Positions 1-15,100 of a stretch of DNA of 64,000 bases are shown piece by piece. Under the pieces are notes generated by a model. It was not told the DNA's origin and ran no database searches. It worked only from the letters and a program-made list of their open reading frames with translations. The stretch spans positions 20,181,908-20,245,907 of the forward strand of contig OX291541.1 of the NCBI GenBank assembly GCA_946406115.1. Reading direction: 5' to 3'. Position numbers and translations under genes: made by a program. Within the stretch, counting starts at the first letter, position 1; each line of letters begins with the position of its first letter. Source of the DNA: Apoda limacodes. Taxonomy: Eukaryota; Arthropoda; Insecta; Lepidoptera; Limacodidae.

Positions 1-80
1 GAAATAAGTAAATATTTTGATTCTTTCCCTATTCCTTCTTATCCCCTATTTCTTACCTTGATATTACGATTTGTACTCAC

Positions 81-199
81 CAGAAGGTTGCCTCGGAACA
101 GGTAATAGAACTTCTCCACAAGGTTCTTCGTCAAGCAGCGGCTGGAGAGGTGATGGCAGTTCCCGGCTGTCAATCGCAGATGATCTTCGTAGGGAATGC
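81..199 (-). CDS. trpm: TRPM exon: C-terminal tail, last one visible
   Basis: It encodes '[20 protein letters not shown]' and '[19 protein letters not shown]'. Acceptor 'ttag', donor 'gtgagt'; 119 bases. Phases fit the 1.1 kb exon. The gene continues left of the window, so the C-terminus is missing. Confidence 0.82.
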
Positions 200-3100
200 C
201 TAATTAGTGACGTATTTAGAATTAGACGTGATTTCTGATATATTTATCTTTACTAGTGGACCTGACAGACATTGTCTTGCCTGAACGATAACAATTTCAT
301 CAAAATCCGTAAAAAATAAAAAAAAAACCTAGAACCGAATTGCAGCGCCCGGCCTAATTGTGAATCTAAAGTCTAATCTATCCACTAATCCACTCAATCA
401 CACACAAATAAAAAATTTAAAATCATTTACAGTAGTATTTCAGTGAACACACACGTAGAATAATATAAAGATTTTTAATAACTTCAAATCGAATCCAAAT
501 TTTTCGATTTACTTTTCGGCAACAAACATAAACTATGTTGTGAATATGAGTTATTTTGCTTTATAAATAAAACAATATATCAATTATTATCTTTGATTAT
601 TAAATATCTTTATTTATATAATTCTTCTGTAAGTCACCGTACTCCTCCTTAACGATTGCACCGATTTTGTTTCCAAAATATGTGTGTCTTTGAATGGGTC
701 CCTTGATCGCCTAGATAAATCTAGACTCACATTTGGTTTTTTTTAATTATATTAATTAACGATGCATATCGAAAAACGTTCACTAAACCCGCTACTAGCA
801 TGTAAGCCATCACTCATGCAGGACAATGTCTCTCGGGTGGTAGTTAATTATAATTTGATCCAGTAAAAGTGCGATCCAGACGCCTGATTTTCGTAAGTCG
901 TTGTTCTTGGCCACCTAATAAGTATGTTTGTCTGTAAGGAAATTTCCATCTTTCATGTACGAACCTGGAATCCAGAGGTAAACAAATGACACCATCCACG
1001 TATCTCTTCCAAATTTCAAGCGGCACTGGCGTGACAAGGTAGAAACATATCTAACTTACATCTTTAGACCGTCTAAAATTACATTATTTGCCGGCAGTAC
1101 TTCCATAACCTAAAGTTGTAATGTAATTTTTAATTCTCTTACCTCTGATGCGGTAACCTTCTATCGCTGACTGTAAGCAGAGTACTTGTCTGTGGAGGTA
1201 ATCGTTGTTGCTCCTCCCCACTGGTGTTCACACACACACTGATACTGATCCCGCCCGCTTCTTGCCCCTCCTCATTCCCCTCATCCTCGTATCTGTCCAG
1301 GACAGACTGGATTTCTAGGCTACAGTCAACAATTGCGGTTGAGGTTCTATTCATTGCGCTCATGATTCGACGATCCACAATGATGAAGCCAAACCGCTGG
1401 TTTGATGCAATATTTCGACTTTTTTTTTAATTAATATAAGGTGTATAAAGTATGTTATAGGTATTATAATTAATGTGTTTTATATTTGTAATTAGCTGTG
1501 TGCAAATGACAATGTGTTTTACAAGTACAACTTTATTATAGTTCTTTTCAACAAAATATAACACACGAGCACTTTTTTACGAAAAAAAATAAAATAGATA
1601 GATAGATAGGTATTTACTTTATGGCATACCAAAAATTAATTATAAACAAAATTTAAATTTAGAAATAAACTCATATGAAGTATACGATCAGGCAATCGCT
1701 TATAAGCGATCTCTACCAGACAACCTTTGGGTAGATAGAAAAAAAAAAAAACAGAAAAGGTAGGTGATAATTAAATTAATACCAAGGTTGAAAATATGTT
1801 CTTTATGTTCCTCATGTATTGTGATAATTGAGAATTGATTGTGTGTAATGTTTGTAATTGGCTGTGTGTAAATAATAATGTGTGTAACTTGGTTATAATT
1901 GTTTTTAACCAAATACAACAAACACGAACACTTCCTCCTAAAGGAAACAAAACTAGCATAATTTCATTGTTATTTTACTAAAAGTATTTGTATTATAAGC
2001 TAACATAGCAGATGAAACACATAAATGGGATACCACCACCGTAATTCTCAAATAGTATTTAACTTACCGCCTCTGTATCAAATTCTCCATAATTATGTAA
2101 TCGTCTTCTTCAGCGCCTCTTAGATGTTCCTTCTCCATGTAGAGTGCAAATTCGGGGTTAGACATTTCACTCGCGTGTCGATGACGAGTTGACGGAGAGT
2201 TCGCTCTGCCGGGAGAAAGCAGCCGAGATGTAATAGGTGTCCTACAACAACATAATTTTTTAAAACATCACACTCACTCGTAAACAGTGTCATTACGTGC
2301 AGGCTAAGCGGGTGTCAATTTTACTTTTCTCAAAGCAAAGCGCGTTCACAGAAGCCACAGGCGGTAATTACGTGCCTATTCTTTCAAGTATGTAGACATA
2401 GACATGTCTATGTCATATATAAAAGCTGTCTGTTTAAAATATGAACTACGCGTACATAATACAAGCAAGCAATTACAAGTTTTAACTTTAGCTAAAACTT
2501 TTTAATTTCTAAAGTCTCTAGAAATTTAGCGCCATCTAGCGGTGGCGTTGTTTTCTCTTATTCCCGCCATATCAGTTGCGTTTCGGTGAATTTATCTATT
2601 TATTTACCTTAATATTTTTTTTATTTACTCGCAAATGTGATGAATAACATTGTGTGTAACACAGGCGGTACGGAAATTACATAAGCGAGTAATCGGCCTC
2701 AGGGATCTAAATAGCCTCTCGTTACACCACCCTTAATACACAATGTATGTAATAATTATATGAAAATAATTCAATTTTATTATGAGTCTTCAATTTATAT
2801 AATTTTCATAATATTTATAAAATACAATATCAAAAATGCCATAACCAAAAAAACTACCAAGACCTAATTATTAATTTAAAAGTTTTTTTGAGGTGCATTT
2901 TCCACCGAAAGCTACCGCTATAGAATGTAATACCCAGATGTCGAGATTTTCGCCTAGGGACAACAGTATTTAGTTTTCCAACTTATATTTAAAGACTCGG
3001 TTACCCTCAAGTAATTCCACATGATGCAAGCGTCAATGGGCTACTGTGACCGCTGGATACCGCTTTATGTCAGGTGGTCCTTTAGCTTATTATCACTTTG

Positions 3101-6100
3101 GTGGTATAAAAAACCAGTGACTGCCCAGCTTAAGGCGGAGATGGTAAAAAAAGATAAATTGAGAAAAACATAAAGTTAGTGTTAAGAAATATGAGAGTTA
3201 TGAGCGAAAAATTTAGAATTGATAATAAAAGTAAGTAATAAAGAACTGAAATCATATTGACTTCAATAATTTGAAATCAGAAACCAGATAAATCAAGTCC
3301 ATGCTAACATCTTATTTCGAGATATATGGTCATCTTAATGTAATTCATATTAGTTGCTCTCATAAAATGATGATGATGAAAGATATTTGGAATCAGTCCA
3401 AGTTTCATTAGCATTTAGAGTTCCGAAAATGCCACCACCAAATAATGTCTTTCAATCGACAAGAATGGATAGAAACGCTCCAAGCTGTCTATGATGATCA
3501 AAAGGTTTAAGTTACTTACCTAGGTGTGTGTGTAGGTGAGAAGAGACCATAAACGGTTTCAAGTTCATCAGTGATGCTCGTATACTCGTGCATGGCAAGC
3601 AGAAGGGAACGAGGTGCTCCGCCAACACGCGACCGCCCGGATGGAGCCCCGGCAGCGGCTCCCGTAGCTTCAAAACCAGATCGATAAAGCATGTTTCATT
3701 TTAAAAGAAAAAGGGTAACTAAAAGCTTACTAATACATCAACTACATTCAACCGTCTTAGGAATCTTCTGTAAAATTAAAAGACGGTACAAAATTGGAAA
3801 GTTCTCAACTCACGTGTTGAATTTGCATATATACCATATCATATCGTCCGTATATATTATATTTTATAAAAATGTAGTTTAAAAAAAATATCACTCTGTA
3901 TACGAAAATAGTTCTAAGTTATCATAGTACAAAGAAAGATTTCTACATACAAACCATCACACGTGCCCCATTCCCATGCGCACATCCCCACACATTGTCA
4001 TTAATTTTACTAGCATCCCTAGCGCACTTCTTTAAACTTGTTTTTATTTACCCAAACCACAGAGTAAAGTATAGGAACATCAAAGTTGTGACGTCACAAC
4101 TTTTAATTTCTATAGCACCCCTAGGCCCCACCATATGAGCCTTGAATAGACTTGTTGTTGTTTGAATTTGCACTACTTTTAAAGAATTTAGACTGGATAG
4201 CCCAGATTCATTAATAAATCTGTTACCATATTGTAAAATACTTTCTATTCTATTCACATATATACATAGTTTGTGGGTAAGTGTCGTTTGTGTTTGGGTA
4301 ACTAAGCAAGGTAGATCACTCTCACCGGTGACAGAGTTGTGAAGCGAACTTGCATCAACTGCAGAGTTGTCAGGCTCAGAATGAGTCTGGCTGTGTTGTC
4401 TCCGGGGCGCCAGATGCTGTGAAGAATGATGCCCCCCCATCCCGCTGTCGTTGCCGCCTTCCGACCGCCTGACATGGTATAACCATTTTTTAATTGGAAG
4501 AAGAGTTCAAAATAGGTATGGACACGGTTCGACACGAAGCTCGTAATGTTGATTATGTTATAATTGAGTATTGTGTATGAAATTACAAAAAATGCATTAA
4601 GTGGGTGAGGGTGAGAATTTATAAGTAGATTCATCTTACTGTGCTTGTGTGTAAATTATTTAGAAATAGAAAGTAAGTATTTATGAATAGTAAATGTGAT
4701 GTTTGGGAAGCAAAACCTTACCTTTTTTATGTTTTCTTAAATCAAGATTTCTATTGTTCTATTTAAAACAGTTAGGTAATTATTACAACTGTTTTAACAT
4801 TATAGAAGTTACATGTCTTTGTTCACTTTCGATAGCAGAAATTATTTGATTTATAATTTAGTGATATTAATTAATTATATAGGTAACTTGATTTTCTATA
4901 TAGAATACTTGTAATAAATAGTAATTTTTTTTCTTTAAGTTGCCTTTTTCTGTAAATATTTTTTAAATTAAACTTAAAAAAAACTTTATAAACTTTTTAT
5001 TTTTAATGGAAAGTTTATAAAGTAAAAAAAAAACTTTATAAACTTTTTATACTTAATATAAAGTTTATAAAGTTTTTTTATATTAAATGCATATAGATTT
5101 CTTGCTGTTAAGCTAATGATGATTGCATAAGAAAACAAAAATATTATCGAAAAAAAATTTTTTTTCTTGCCCTTATACCATACCTAACATTAGATGTAAA
5201 AGTAGGTAAGTGAAAGAATTATAATAAGTGTGTTACTCAAAATAATAAAAAAACTGAAATTCAGTGAGGATACGTGTATAAAATAGATAATATTTGTAAT
5301 ATTGATAAAATCTTTCTACAATATAAAAGACAAATGTGGGCCGATTAAGGCATTATTTACACTGCCATTCACCTGACGCACAACATTGTTATTTTTAGTT
5401 TTATATTATTACAATTTAATTATATTGTTTAAAGTGTAATCTAGTAAGTAAAAGCATGTGCTGTACACATTTTAAAACGTGAATTCATTATGTCAGTTGA
5501 ATAAATTATAATTTAATGCACTACATCTACATACAAAACTACGTTGCTATTTTTACATGTTAAAAGCTAAGCCAGTCGCAATATGGATCTATTTGACTTA
5601 CTGTTTCCATAAACGTCTCCTAACAGATGCCAGAAAGTAACAAAAAAATTAAAACAATCACGCTCATTATAAATTTCGATTAGTTTTAATTATATCTAAA
5701 TTTTGCCAATTCCGCGTGACATAAAATTAAAAAAAAAGCTAGGAAAAAAATGACAAACAGCTTCATAGCTAATAATAATAGTAGACATGCTTATCTATTC
5801 GAAAAACTAGAACCTTCAAAGATAGGACGATCGAATTCTCGAAGGGTGATTAAAGTTAGTTATACTTACTTAAACTTGTTAAAACTACCTTTTACGTGAT
5901 AAACACAGGTGTATGGTGTATACGGCTTAACATTAATTGAGTTTCGAGAATTCAAAAGTCAGAGTACTAGACTGATCATTCATTATTTTATTAAAAAAAA
6001 TCAAGTAAATAAGCTAAATAAAAGAAAATACTGCTCTACATCCTAAGATTTCAAGTTCAACATTTTTCTGATAAATACAAATATAAAGTAAAATAGTTAA

Positions 6101-9100
6101 GATTCGATTTAGGGTAAAGCCACAACAGATACACTCCCTGCAAGTGAAAGTTCGGTCACCACTGACTGCACGTTTTACAACCTACGCGTTTCGCACAGCT
6201 CTCGTTAATTCAGGAAGCTTATTGGGAAAAGTCTTGGGTACGCCGGACTCTGGAATTCGAGAGAAAAATGTATGCATGTACTTTCATGGGGGTCTCGAGA
6301 GGCAAGACCTACTTGCATACATTTTCCCAAATCTGAAGTGTTCAAGACTGTTCTCAATTAGCTCCCAGCACACATAGCTGAGAGCGATTTATTTTGATTT
6401 TGAGCTTTTTGTTGCGTTGTAGAATTTTTTTGATAAGGCCAAAAAAATATGATAAAAATACACCAGCTTGTAACATGAATTTTAATGTTAAGTACACGAC
6501 CAGTCTTACTCTGAATAATCTATTTGCAATCTAAATCTAAATAATTTAAGGCAGTTTTACATATTAAAATAGTTTCCAAAAACATCTTCGAAGCTAAGCT
6601 TCAAGCCTTAAATATACTTAAAATATTTTAATTAGGATCCCAAGACGTTCAAATATTTGCCCTGGGAAAAGTTCTTGAAAATTTTATAAATAATGTTTCT
6701 TGAGTATGTCGGTTTTAAGCATTTATAAAATTTAATAACATAATGTAATGTAATATACCCTAACTAATATTTTTTTATCCAAGACAGACTGTATCCCATA
6801 TTATGATGTGTTTACCCCTTCTGGCGATTAAGCCCGTGAATATATACATACAAACATACAAAATACTCTTAATAACGGAACATAGGAACCATTGAAATCA
6901 TATGAGGAGGTATGAGGGGTAGATGCAGACCTATACATATATTAAGGAGTGTATAGTGTACATACAAAACTTTAAAAATCTTATGTGACAGGTTTCTCTA
7001 GCCAAAACAATTATTAAAAAAATATATTTGTATATTTGTTCGTTACCGCATCGCGAAGAAACTACTAAACTAAAGTTTATGCAGTTTTTACAATTGCATT
7101 GTTAAGGGTTTATTCTAAAAATAGAGCCTTTTAGTGGTATGTAGTTGTATGCATGCGGTCAAAGCAAGCTGTAAAAACCTCTACAACTTCTAACTTCCCA
7201 GCAGACGAAGTCGCGGGCAACAGCTAGTCATAATTTAATTTTATTATTCTACGGAAAGCTTAGCTACTTCAGTATAAAATTGTTTCAAATTCGTAAGACA
7301 AATAGAAAATAATAAGTTGATTGTTTCCAAAAAAATCTTAATGTCATGTTGGTAAAAAAAAATCTTAAAATAGAATTATGTTGGTAGTAAATTTTTACAT
7401 TGCAATATCATCAAGTATACTAAAAGGTAAGTGTACATACCGTCTTGTGTTTGCAGTGCGTCTTGTTCCAGCAGAGGTCGTGCGAGGTCGAAGGCTGTTG
7501 TTATCTGCGGGTATTTCTCGTACTTCAGGTAAGAACGCGTCATCCGTACTTGATGGTACTAAATTGAATACACAAAAAGGTCACATTAATTCCATATTAA
7601 AGCTTCATTGCATTGCATGCAAATTTTAAGGATATTTTTATAAACTTCCAGTAGGTACCTACCAGTTGTGTAGAATTTGGTCAACCTACGCTTAACTTTG
7701 TGCATAATTAGACACCATCATTTTATAGTTATCTACTTGTGTGCTTATTAAAATTTAGAATAATTTAAAAAACACAGACCTCGGTCTCCGGGTTTTATTT
7801 TTTTTCTTATTCATTCAACCACACTAATACCCACACACGTACGAATAAATATATACACATACACGCACACGCATTCGTTGTTTTTATGAATTAAATACGT
7901 GATAGTTGTTGTCAAACATCCAGTGTTTGGCAACAGCTGTCACAAGTATATAACTAAACATCGACTGATGACGCCCTAGGAAGTCAAAAAATATCTGTTT
8001 TTGTATTTTTTATAAGTACCTAAATTGTCAAAAAATTATAATATTATATTTTAAAAGTAAAATAAAAGTTCATTATTAACCAATATTAGTAATTGAGTAA
8101 ACTTTTATGTTTATGAATGTAACAAAACAGTCTATGAATTGAAACAAAATTAACGTTACTTTGTTTATAGTATCGTATAACTTTATGAACTCGATCATAG
8201 CGTCAATATACCGTTATTATCTGAAAAAAAAAACCGTTTAAAATTTATAGCGGTGTTTTGTATTTGAGTTGCGTTTATTTCGTGAACACTTTTCGTGTTT
8301 ATTAGATATAGGAGATACCTAGAGTGAAATATAATGTTATATAAATTAATATTTTTGGACATACTTGGCGCCGTCTGCCTCCAAAGTAAGCAAAGTGTTA
8401 TGGATACCGGACAACGGATAAAAATACATATAATTACTTATTTTTTGTAAATACATACATACATACATACCATACATAAATACATCCAAACACAAATGTT
8501 TATCACATAAATGTTCATCAAGTGCGGGAACCGAATCCACACACTGTGCACAGCACACTACCAAACAATCTACATTATCTATCTAATCTAACTATCAAAC
8601 ATTTTAGTGGAATATTAAGTAGGACATTTCACTATACAACTGAGTGGTATAGTCTCCTCTCGCCTTGTTAAAAGCAAAACCAACTATTTTACCAAAACGC
8701 AACCAGTTTTAATTTCAGTTAGCTTATTTGTAAAGTTTACTATGAAACAGCGTGTTGCTTGATTATTTTAGTTCGTTTCCGTAAATCAGACAGTTATTAG
8801 ACATAAGGACAACATTACTCTGTATATAACTACTAATAAATTAAATTTTCACCATGTCAACTCGTGAACAAACTCCATTTCGAGAACGCTGAGATGACAC
8901 AGTGTAACGAATACAAGTAAGAGCAGCTCTCTGTTTCTACATAGCCTTTTTAAGGTTCCGTCGTCAAAATAGGAACCGCTGTAGTTTCACCATGTCCGTA
9001 TGACACAGTAAGTTTATTTAGAAGCTACTAAGACTACGGTGATGAAATTTTGTTACAACGATATATCAACATTTTCCTGGAAAAAAATAGGGTAAAATAG

Positions 9101-12100
9101 GGTAGGGTAGGTATCTACCTTATTACCGGATACCTTGTATCAGCGGGATGTTAAGTAAGAAGCGGGTAAAGGGGAAAGAAGTGAGGTTATGGTAAAAAAC
9201 AACACGGTCGACCATGCCAATGCCTCGTGGTGGTGACCTAGCTACGGCAAACATAACGTGGATTTGGACCACATAGTTCCTTTTTTTTATTAAGAACATT
9301 GAAGGCAAACCACACAAAACGTCCAATTTCGCTGGTATCATTTTAAATTTACCTTTTTTCTCGTCACTTGGATCTGTTCTATTGCTTTCTGAAGACCTTT
9401 GTCTAGCTGGTGTGATTATAGTCTGAGGTCTCACAACTGTGATGTCAGGCCCAGCAGCGCTGCCTGCCGATGACGTAGATATGGAGTCTGCTTCGGCCTC
9501 TTTCTCGCCAACCTGTTCAGGGCCTGATTGAGGAAGCTCCTCCTGCTAAAATTCGACATTTATTTATAATAAGATACTAATAATTTAAGTCATCTTAGTG
9601 TTTCAAAGGCCAATTTCAAATAACTAATAAATTAATTAGCTTGAAAAATTGCTTTATTTTAGAAAATACACAATTGACTCTTTATCTACTGCCTTAACTA
9701 TTTACCCTGCGTCAGTTCGTATAACCGAATAATTATTGACACCCGCAACGAATAAACTGTCCGTAAGCATCTAGTAGTAGTAGTAAGCAAGTTTGACTTT
9801 CAAGAGTCTTATGGTGTAGGTAGGTACTGAACTGAGAAATATCATTTGTAGGACTTCCTTATTACGTATTTGAGATTTGATTTAGCTAGCATGTGCAAAT
9901 GATTAGGTATGCTGAATGCTAATTAAAGCACATTCGCAAATAAAATAATCAGTTCGTTAATGGGTTGCTGAAAAATAATTGATTGAAGCCGCTTATATTA
10001 TAAGAGTAATTCCATTCGAACATGCTCAATCAATCTTGCAGCAATTTGTTTCACTGGCAGCGATAGTTGTTGTTGTTTCCTCCGCTGTTGTAGTGGTTGG
10101 TCACTTGTGTCGTTGTAAGTTCATACCATTTCAATAGGCGATTGACCACCGGGTCACTCTACTGCAGGGACGCAGACTTAATATATTTTGAGATATAACG
10201 GAAAAGACAAATTATATAGAAAATAATACACGTACAATACATATATGCGTAAGAAGAAGTAAAGTCGATTGACAGTTTGATGAGTTTGAATTTCAACGTA
10301 CAAAACAAATTATTTACTATTATATACAATGAAAGCAAATCCTCGTTTGTAGATGTTATAAGGACTATTTTATGTTTAAATTTGTAATAACCTGTAATTT
10401 TTTTATTTATTTTAGTATTTAACCTTACCATTCATGAACCTAGATTGATTGAGATAGGTAGGACTTGGTCAAAAAAACATTCATAGTAATTCGTAATACA
10501 CAACTTATGAGGAAATTGAAATGGTACAGCAATGCATAACAAAACTAATGGTCCTTTTAATAAGGATGCACTTGCACTGAACACAAATACTAAATAAAAT
10601 AGAAAAAACAGCGAAGATTACTTGGATTCTAAAAAGAAAAAGGGGTGACCAAATCAAAAAGGTACCTATTATGCACAACAAAACTAGTTTAATTAGTGGT
10701 TACAATTAAGGTGCAAAAAACAATAAGGTTAATGACTATCTATCTGTAAACTAGTGCCTAAAATTTACTTGCCCTACACAAAGAAAAGCGGGGCCTAGTA
10801 TTTTTAACTGTTTGGTTAACCAGGAATTTGAAAGTTAACAACAAATAAAACATTTCTTTAAAGAAGAACATAAACTAGGGTTTTCTAATTTTTTTTTGGT
10901 ATTTTTTGCCAATATAAACTTAAAATGTAAAAATCTAATGGATGCCGCACACAAGGGATTTTATGTTTGTCGAATTGCGTGACGAGTGTAGCGCGATTAC
11001 ATTGCAACTAATTCGCGACCGTCCGCTACTAAGGTTTTGAGGGTTTTTACGATTGTTACTTTTGGCGGTCGCAACGTATAAACAACGAGAAGTAGGAATA
11101 GAATAATTATATTTTGGACTAATTACACTGCGCCGTCTCACCTTTATTTTGCAGTTCGTTTCTAATGCTAAACAGAGAGTATATTAAAAGACCCATTATG
11201 TCGGGAAGAACTCTTACATCAGAGGGCTGCGAGTCGTGTTCGTCTTCCTCTTGGACAGGACGCACGGTGAAGCGAGGTGCACCGGTGTCACTGTCCGACA
11301 GCACCTGTCGTGTCACCACATTTAGCGACACTTCGATCGGATGGAATTCTGTGGTGACGTCATCCGAAAGGCAATACTTACCCTCAATAGCCTGCAATAT
11401 ATTTGATTTTAGCTCTCTAAAAAATATTATAAAAACATTAAAAAACCACACTTATAAAAAATGCATACTGATGCTACTGTATTTTTGTATAATAGCAGTG
11501 GAGTGGTCATGCTTTTTTGCTTAGTGATGAATGGGGGCTTATTTTCTACTTTTTAGTATTTTTTTATAAGCGTGGTTTTAAATGTTTTTTTTTCATAATA
11601 TTTTTTATTTTATACTCTTTAGTCTTGATTATTGTATTGTCACCGAGTTCTAAGTTTCCCTAAAAATTTGAGCGTCCTAGCTAGTCGGAAAGTGATCGAA
11701 GTTACGATCGCAAGATGTGACCCAAACAGGTGTAACTAATATAAGCTTTGTTATTGTCATTTAGCACAAAAGATAGTTTAGAAAAGTACCCAATTAGGTA
11801 GAAAATAAATATTTTGTTTGTTTTAGGGGGCAAAATCAAAAGAAAAAAGTATATTCAATAGTAGCTTGTAAAAGTAAAAGTTTCAAAATTATATTGTCAC
11901 ATATTGACTTGTTTTAATACTCAATTTAAAAGAAAGTACCTAAATATAAGGAAATTGTTATGAGATGAAAACAGACCGAAAATCGACGTAATTTTGTACA
12001 CTTAACGGTTTGCGGATTTATATTAATAGTAGCAATGCAAATGCATTGTGTACAAAACACTTATCGGTCGTTTGCGTTCTACTTTATTAGTTTTCAGGGT

Positions 12101-15100
12101 GCCATAGATACTTAAACAAGGAGTCCATATAGTTTCGATACAATGGTCAGTCTGTCCATGTGCCACAGTATATTTAGAGATTAATAAATTTCGTATACAT
12201 GTAGATTGATAATTATAATTTATTGTAGATATAGGTACCTAAATATGTAAAATTAATATTTTAGCAATATAATACCTAATAGCGGGTAAAATATTTTTAC
12301 TTCTACTATCGATCCTATTATTAAAACGGAGGTTAATAATATTTATAGTTTCCTAAGCCATTTTTTTAAATAATAACCCGTTTCTTTTGAAGCATAATTT
12401 GATTCAAAAAGTGGCAATTTTTTTGAAAAGCGTATGCAACAGTCATTCGAAAAGCATAATAATGCAGTTTAGACGTTTTGCACAAAGCAAAAATATTAAT
12501 ATAAACAGCAACAACCGACAATAACAATGCAATAGTTGTGTTGTGTTATTGCAGACAAGAGTTTCAGATGACGTCATTCCACGAAAAACTTAAATATAGT
12601 GCAACAAACTTTTTTGACCCGGTGATCATAAATCAAAAGTACAGTCGCCATATTGAAATTGTGTCAACCAACAATGACACTAGCGCCAAAACACTCAAGT
12701 TCAGACAGTCAGAAAAGTTTGTTGCCCTGTACAGTACTGGTTGCTAGAACCCACGTATTCTTCTGCGTTTCTTAATTACTTTGTAGGTTCTAGTTATCTG
12801 CTAAGCAAACACAAAATGCAAGAAAAAGGCTCTGAGATGAGTAATCAAAGCAAGACTTTGTAGCAGGTGATAATGCCATGCTAAAACAGACACAATATGT
12901 TATATTAAACAAATTTGTAGTAAAATGTAGCACATATATTAAACAAAACAGTTTTATATCAGGCGGACTGTAAACTTGTTTGGCACAGTTACCTTCCACA
13001 GACCAATTTATAATTAGTTTTATACGACGCGACGAGGAATATAAAGGAGTGCTTTAAAAATTGTTTTCAAAAAGAGAAATATTTCAATATACCTAAGACA
13101 AAGATAGAAAATGGATTAATTGAAATTTAATATTTTAATAGCATATTTTATAAATAAAATTCTTGAATCTTTTCCACCACTTACCTCAGACCTGTCGCTG
13201 GCAGTCCTCAGCCTAGAACCAGTGGCCTGGAAGCTTGGTGGTGGTGGTCCCAAGGTGTCTGTTGACCCTCGATTGACCAACGACGGATGTGTGGCCATGA
13301 ACCGATGTATCACAGCCAAGTGGTTCATGGTTTGTTCTGCTACATCTTCTAACTTTCTTAACCTAAATTCTACACTCTGCAAAAACATAGGTACAGCTGT
13401 AGAACAAAATATGAAGCCAAATGTATGTTCAAAATTCTCTTCACATAGTGTTTTAGTGCAATGATAGTTATCTATATCTATACATATAATAAAATGGAAG
13501 GAAAGTCAAAACAGTACATTGAATATTTTTTTAAAAGAATACTTGGGGTGTGATCTAGAATCGATACCGAAGTCAAAAATATAGTTTTTATTAGAATTTT
13601 TGTCTGTTTGTCTGTATGTATGTCAGGGATAAACTCAAAAAGTACTGCATGGATTTACTTAAAATTTGGCACGAATATTATTAAGAAGTCGGATCAACAT
13701 ATAGGCTACATATTATCACGCTATCGTCGACGGGGAAGGAGCAGTGAACCTTTATTTCTTCAACGCATTCTGTAACAACGTGTAATCTAACGACGCATAT
13801 TTGACTTGCTTCGTAATTATTAATTATTCTACTCGCACATAGCCATTTATTTATGTTAAAAAATCGTATAAAGTCATTACTTAGATGTGTTATAATTTTT
13901 CACCATATAAAAATGTTTCCTATTTGCTAACTAGATGGCGTTGGCGTCGAATTAGATCGCGCTATGGTTTCGTTCACAAAAAGTGATGTTATAGTATAGC
14001 GTTCACGCAGACAACGTCGCGGGCAGCAGCTAGTAGGTACGTTATATTAAAAATGGTTGGTCGTAAAAAATTAATTCTATAGTTGTACATAACCGAATTT
14101 CTATTTAAGTTATGAATCATAAATATTTACTAAGAAGTGAAAAATAGGCCCTTTTAGCAGGTAAGACATGTATCCTTTCTAAAATCGAATACCAAGAACA
14201 TTTAAACCGAGATACTATAAATATCTCTTTAACTACTTATATTACATATAACACAACTATATTTACGCCGCGTCATATAACTTATTTAGTTATAACTCGA
14301 CTAAAAAATAAACACAATTACTTTTCCTCTTTATATTAAATCAGAACTTAGAATCACAATCCCTAACGTAACCCTGGTTTTCATTATCGGATACTTATCC
14401 ATATATATGGATTTTATATGGGAGGATTCATCTTTCTCCGAATATGAATCGTTTCACATAAAATAATGAAAAATGTTATATTCAAATCACTTCCGAAATG
14501 CCTATGTAACTAAGTCAAATAGAACCTCTTCTAATAAGGCAAACACAGTCAAATAAAATATATTCTTAATATTAATAGAAATGTCTATTAATCACTTAAA
14601 AATAACTAGTTTTACCTGTACTGATTGTATTTGGCAATTAGCTTTTTGATTTAAGTCTTCTAATTTGGTCGTTATGTTTTCTACCCTATCAGTTGTGTTT
14701 CTCACTCTTTCTTCTAACGAATTAGAAAGTTTAATTTCCTGAAATAAACGAATGAACATTTAATATTTTTCTTTCCATAAAATTATTTCAATGATTTAAC
14801 CTACTTAAAATTATGGATTGCTGAAATTCCAAGTCTCACCTGTTCCCTAAAATACCCTTCAACACATTCTTCCTCAAAATCATACAGTCTTTCGATATCT
14901 TCTTTTTCCAGGAATAACTTAAGTCCATTGTCGTACTGGAACCGTTGGTGGGAAACGTTTCTTGTAACCCACTTGCAAGTGGCATATATATGACAAAATA
15001 TAATTATTGGGGGAGGCAATACTGGTTTCTGTTCATACTCCATAACTACCGTAAATCTTTGGAACATCCATACCTGCAGGCATTGGAAAACTTTAATACA

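Noticed and set aside
6144..6374. Plus-strand 77-codon ATG frame
   Set aside because: No motif, in a TRPM intron, and part of it is explained by an imperfect hairpin repeat.
11165..11524. Plus-strand open frame of 119 codons
   Set aside because: Antisense shadow of the TRPM exon at 11218-11391.
13120..13464. Plus-strand open frame of 114 codons
   Set aside because: Antisense shadow of the TRPM exon at 13185-13376.
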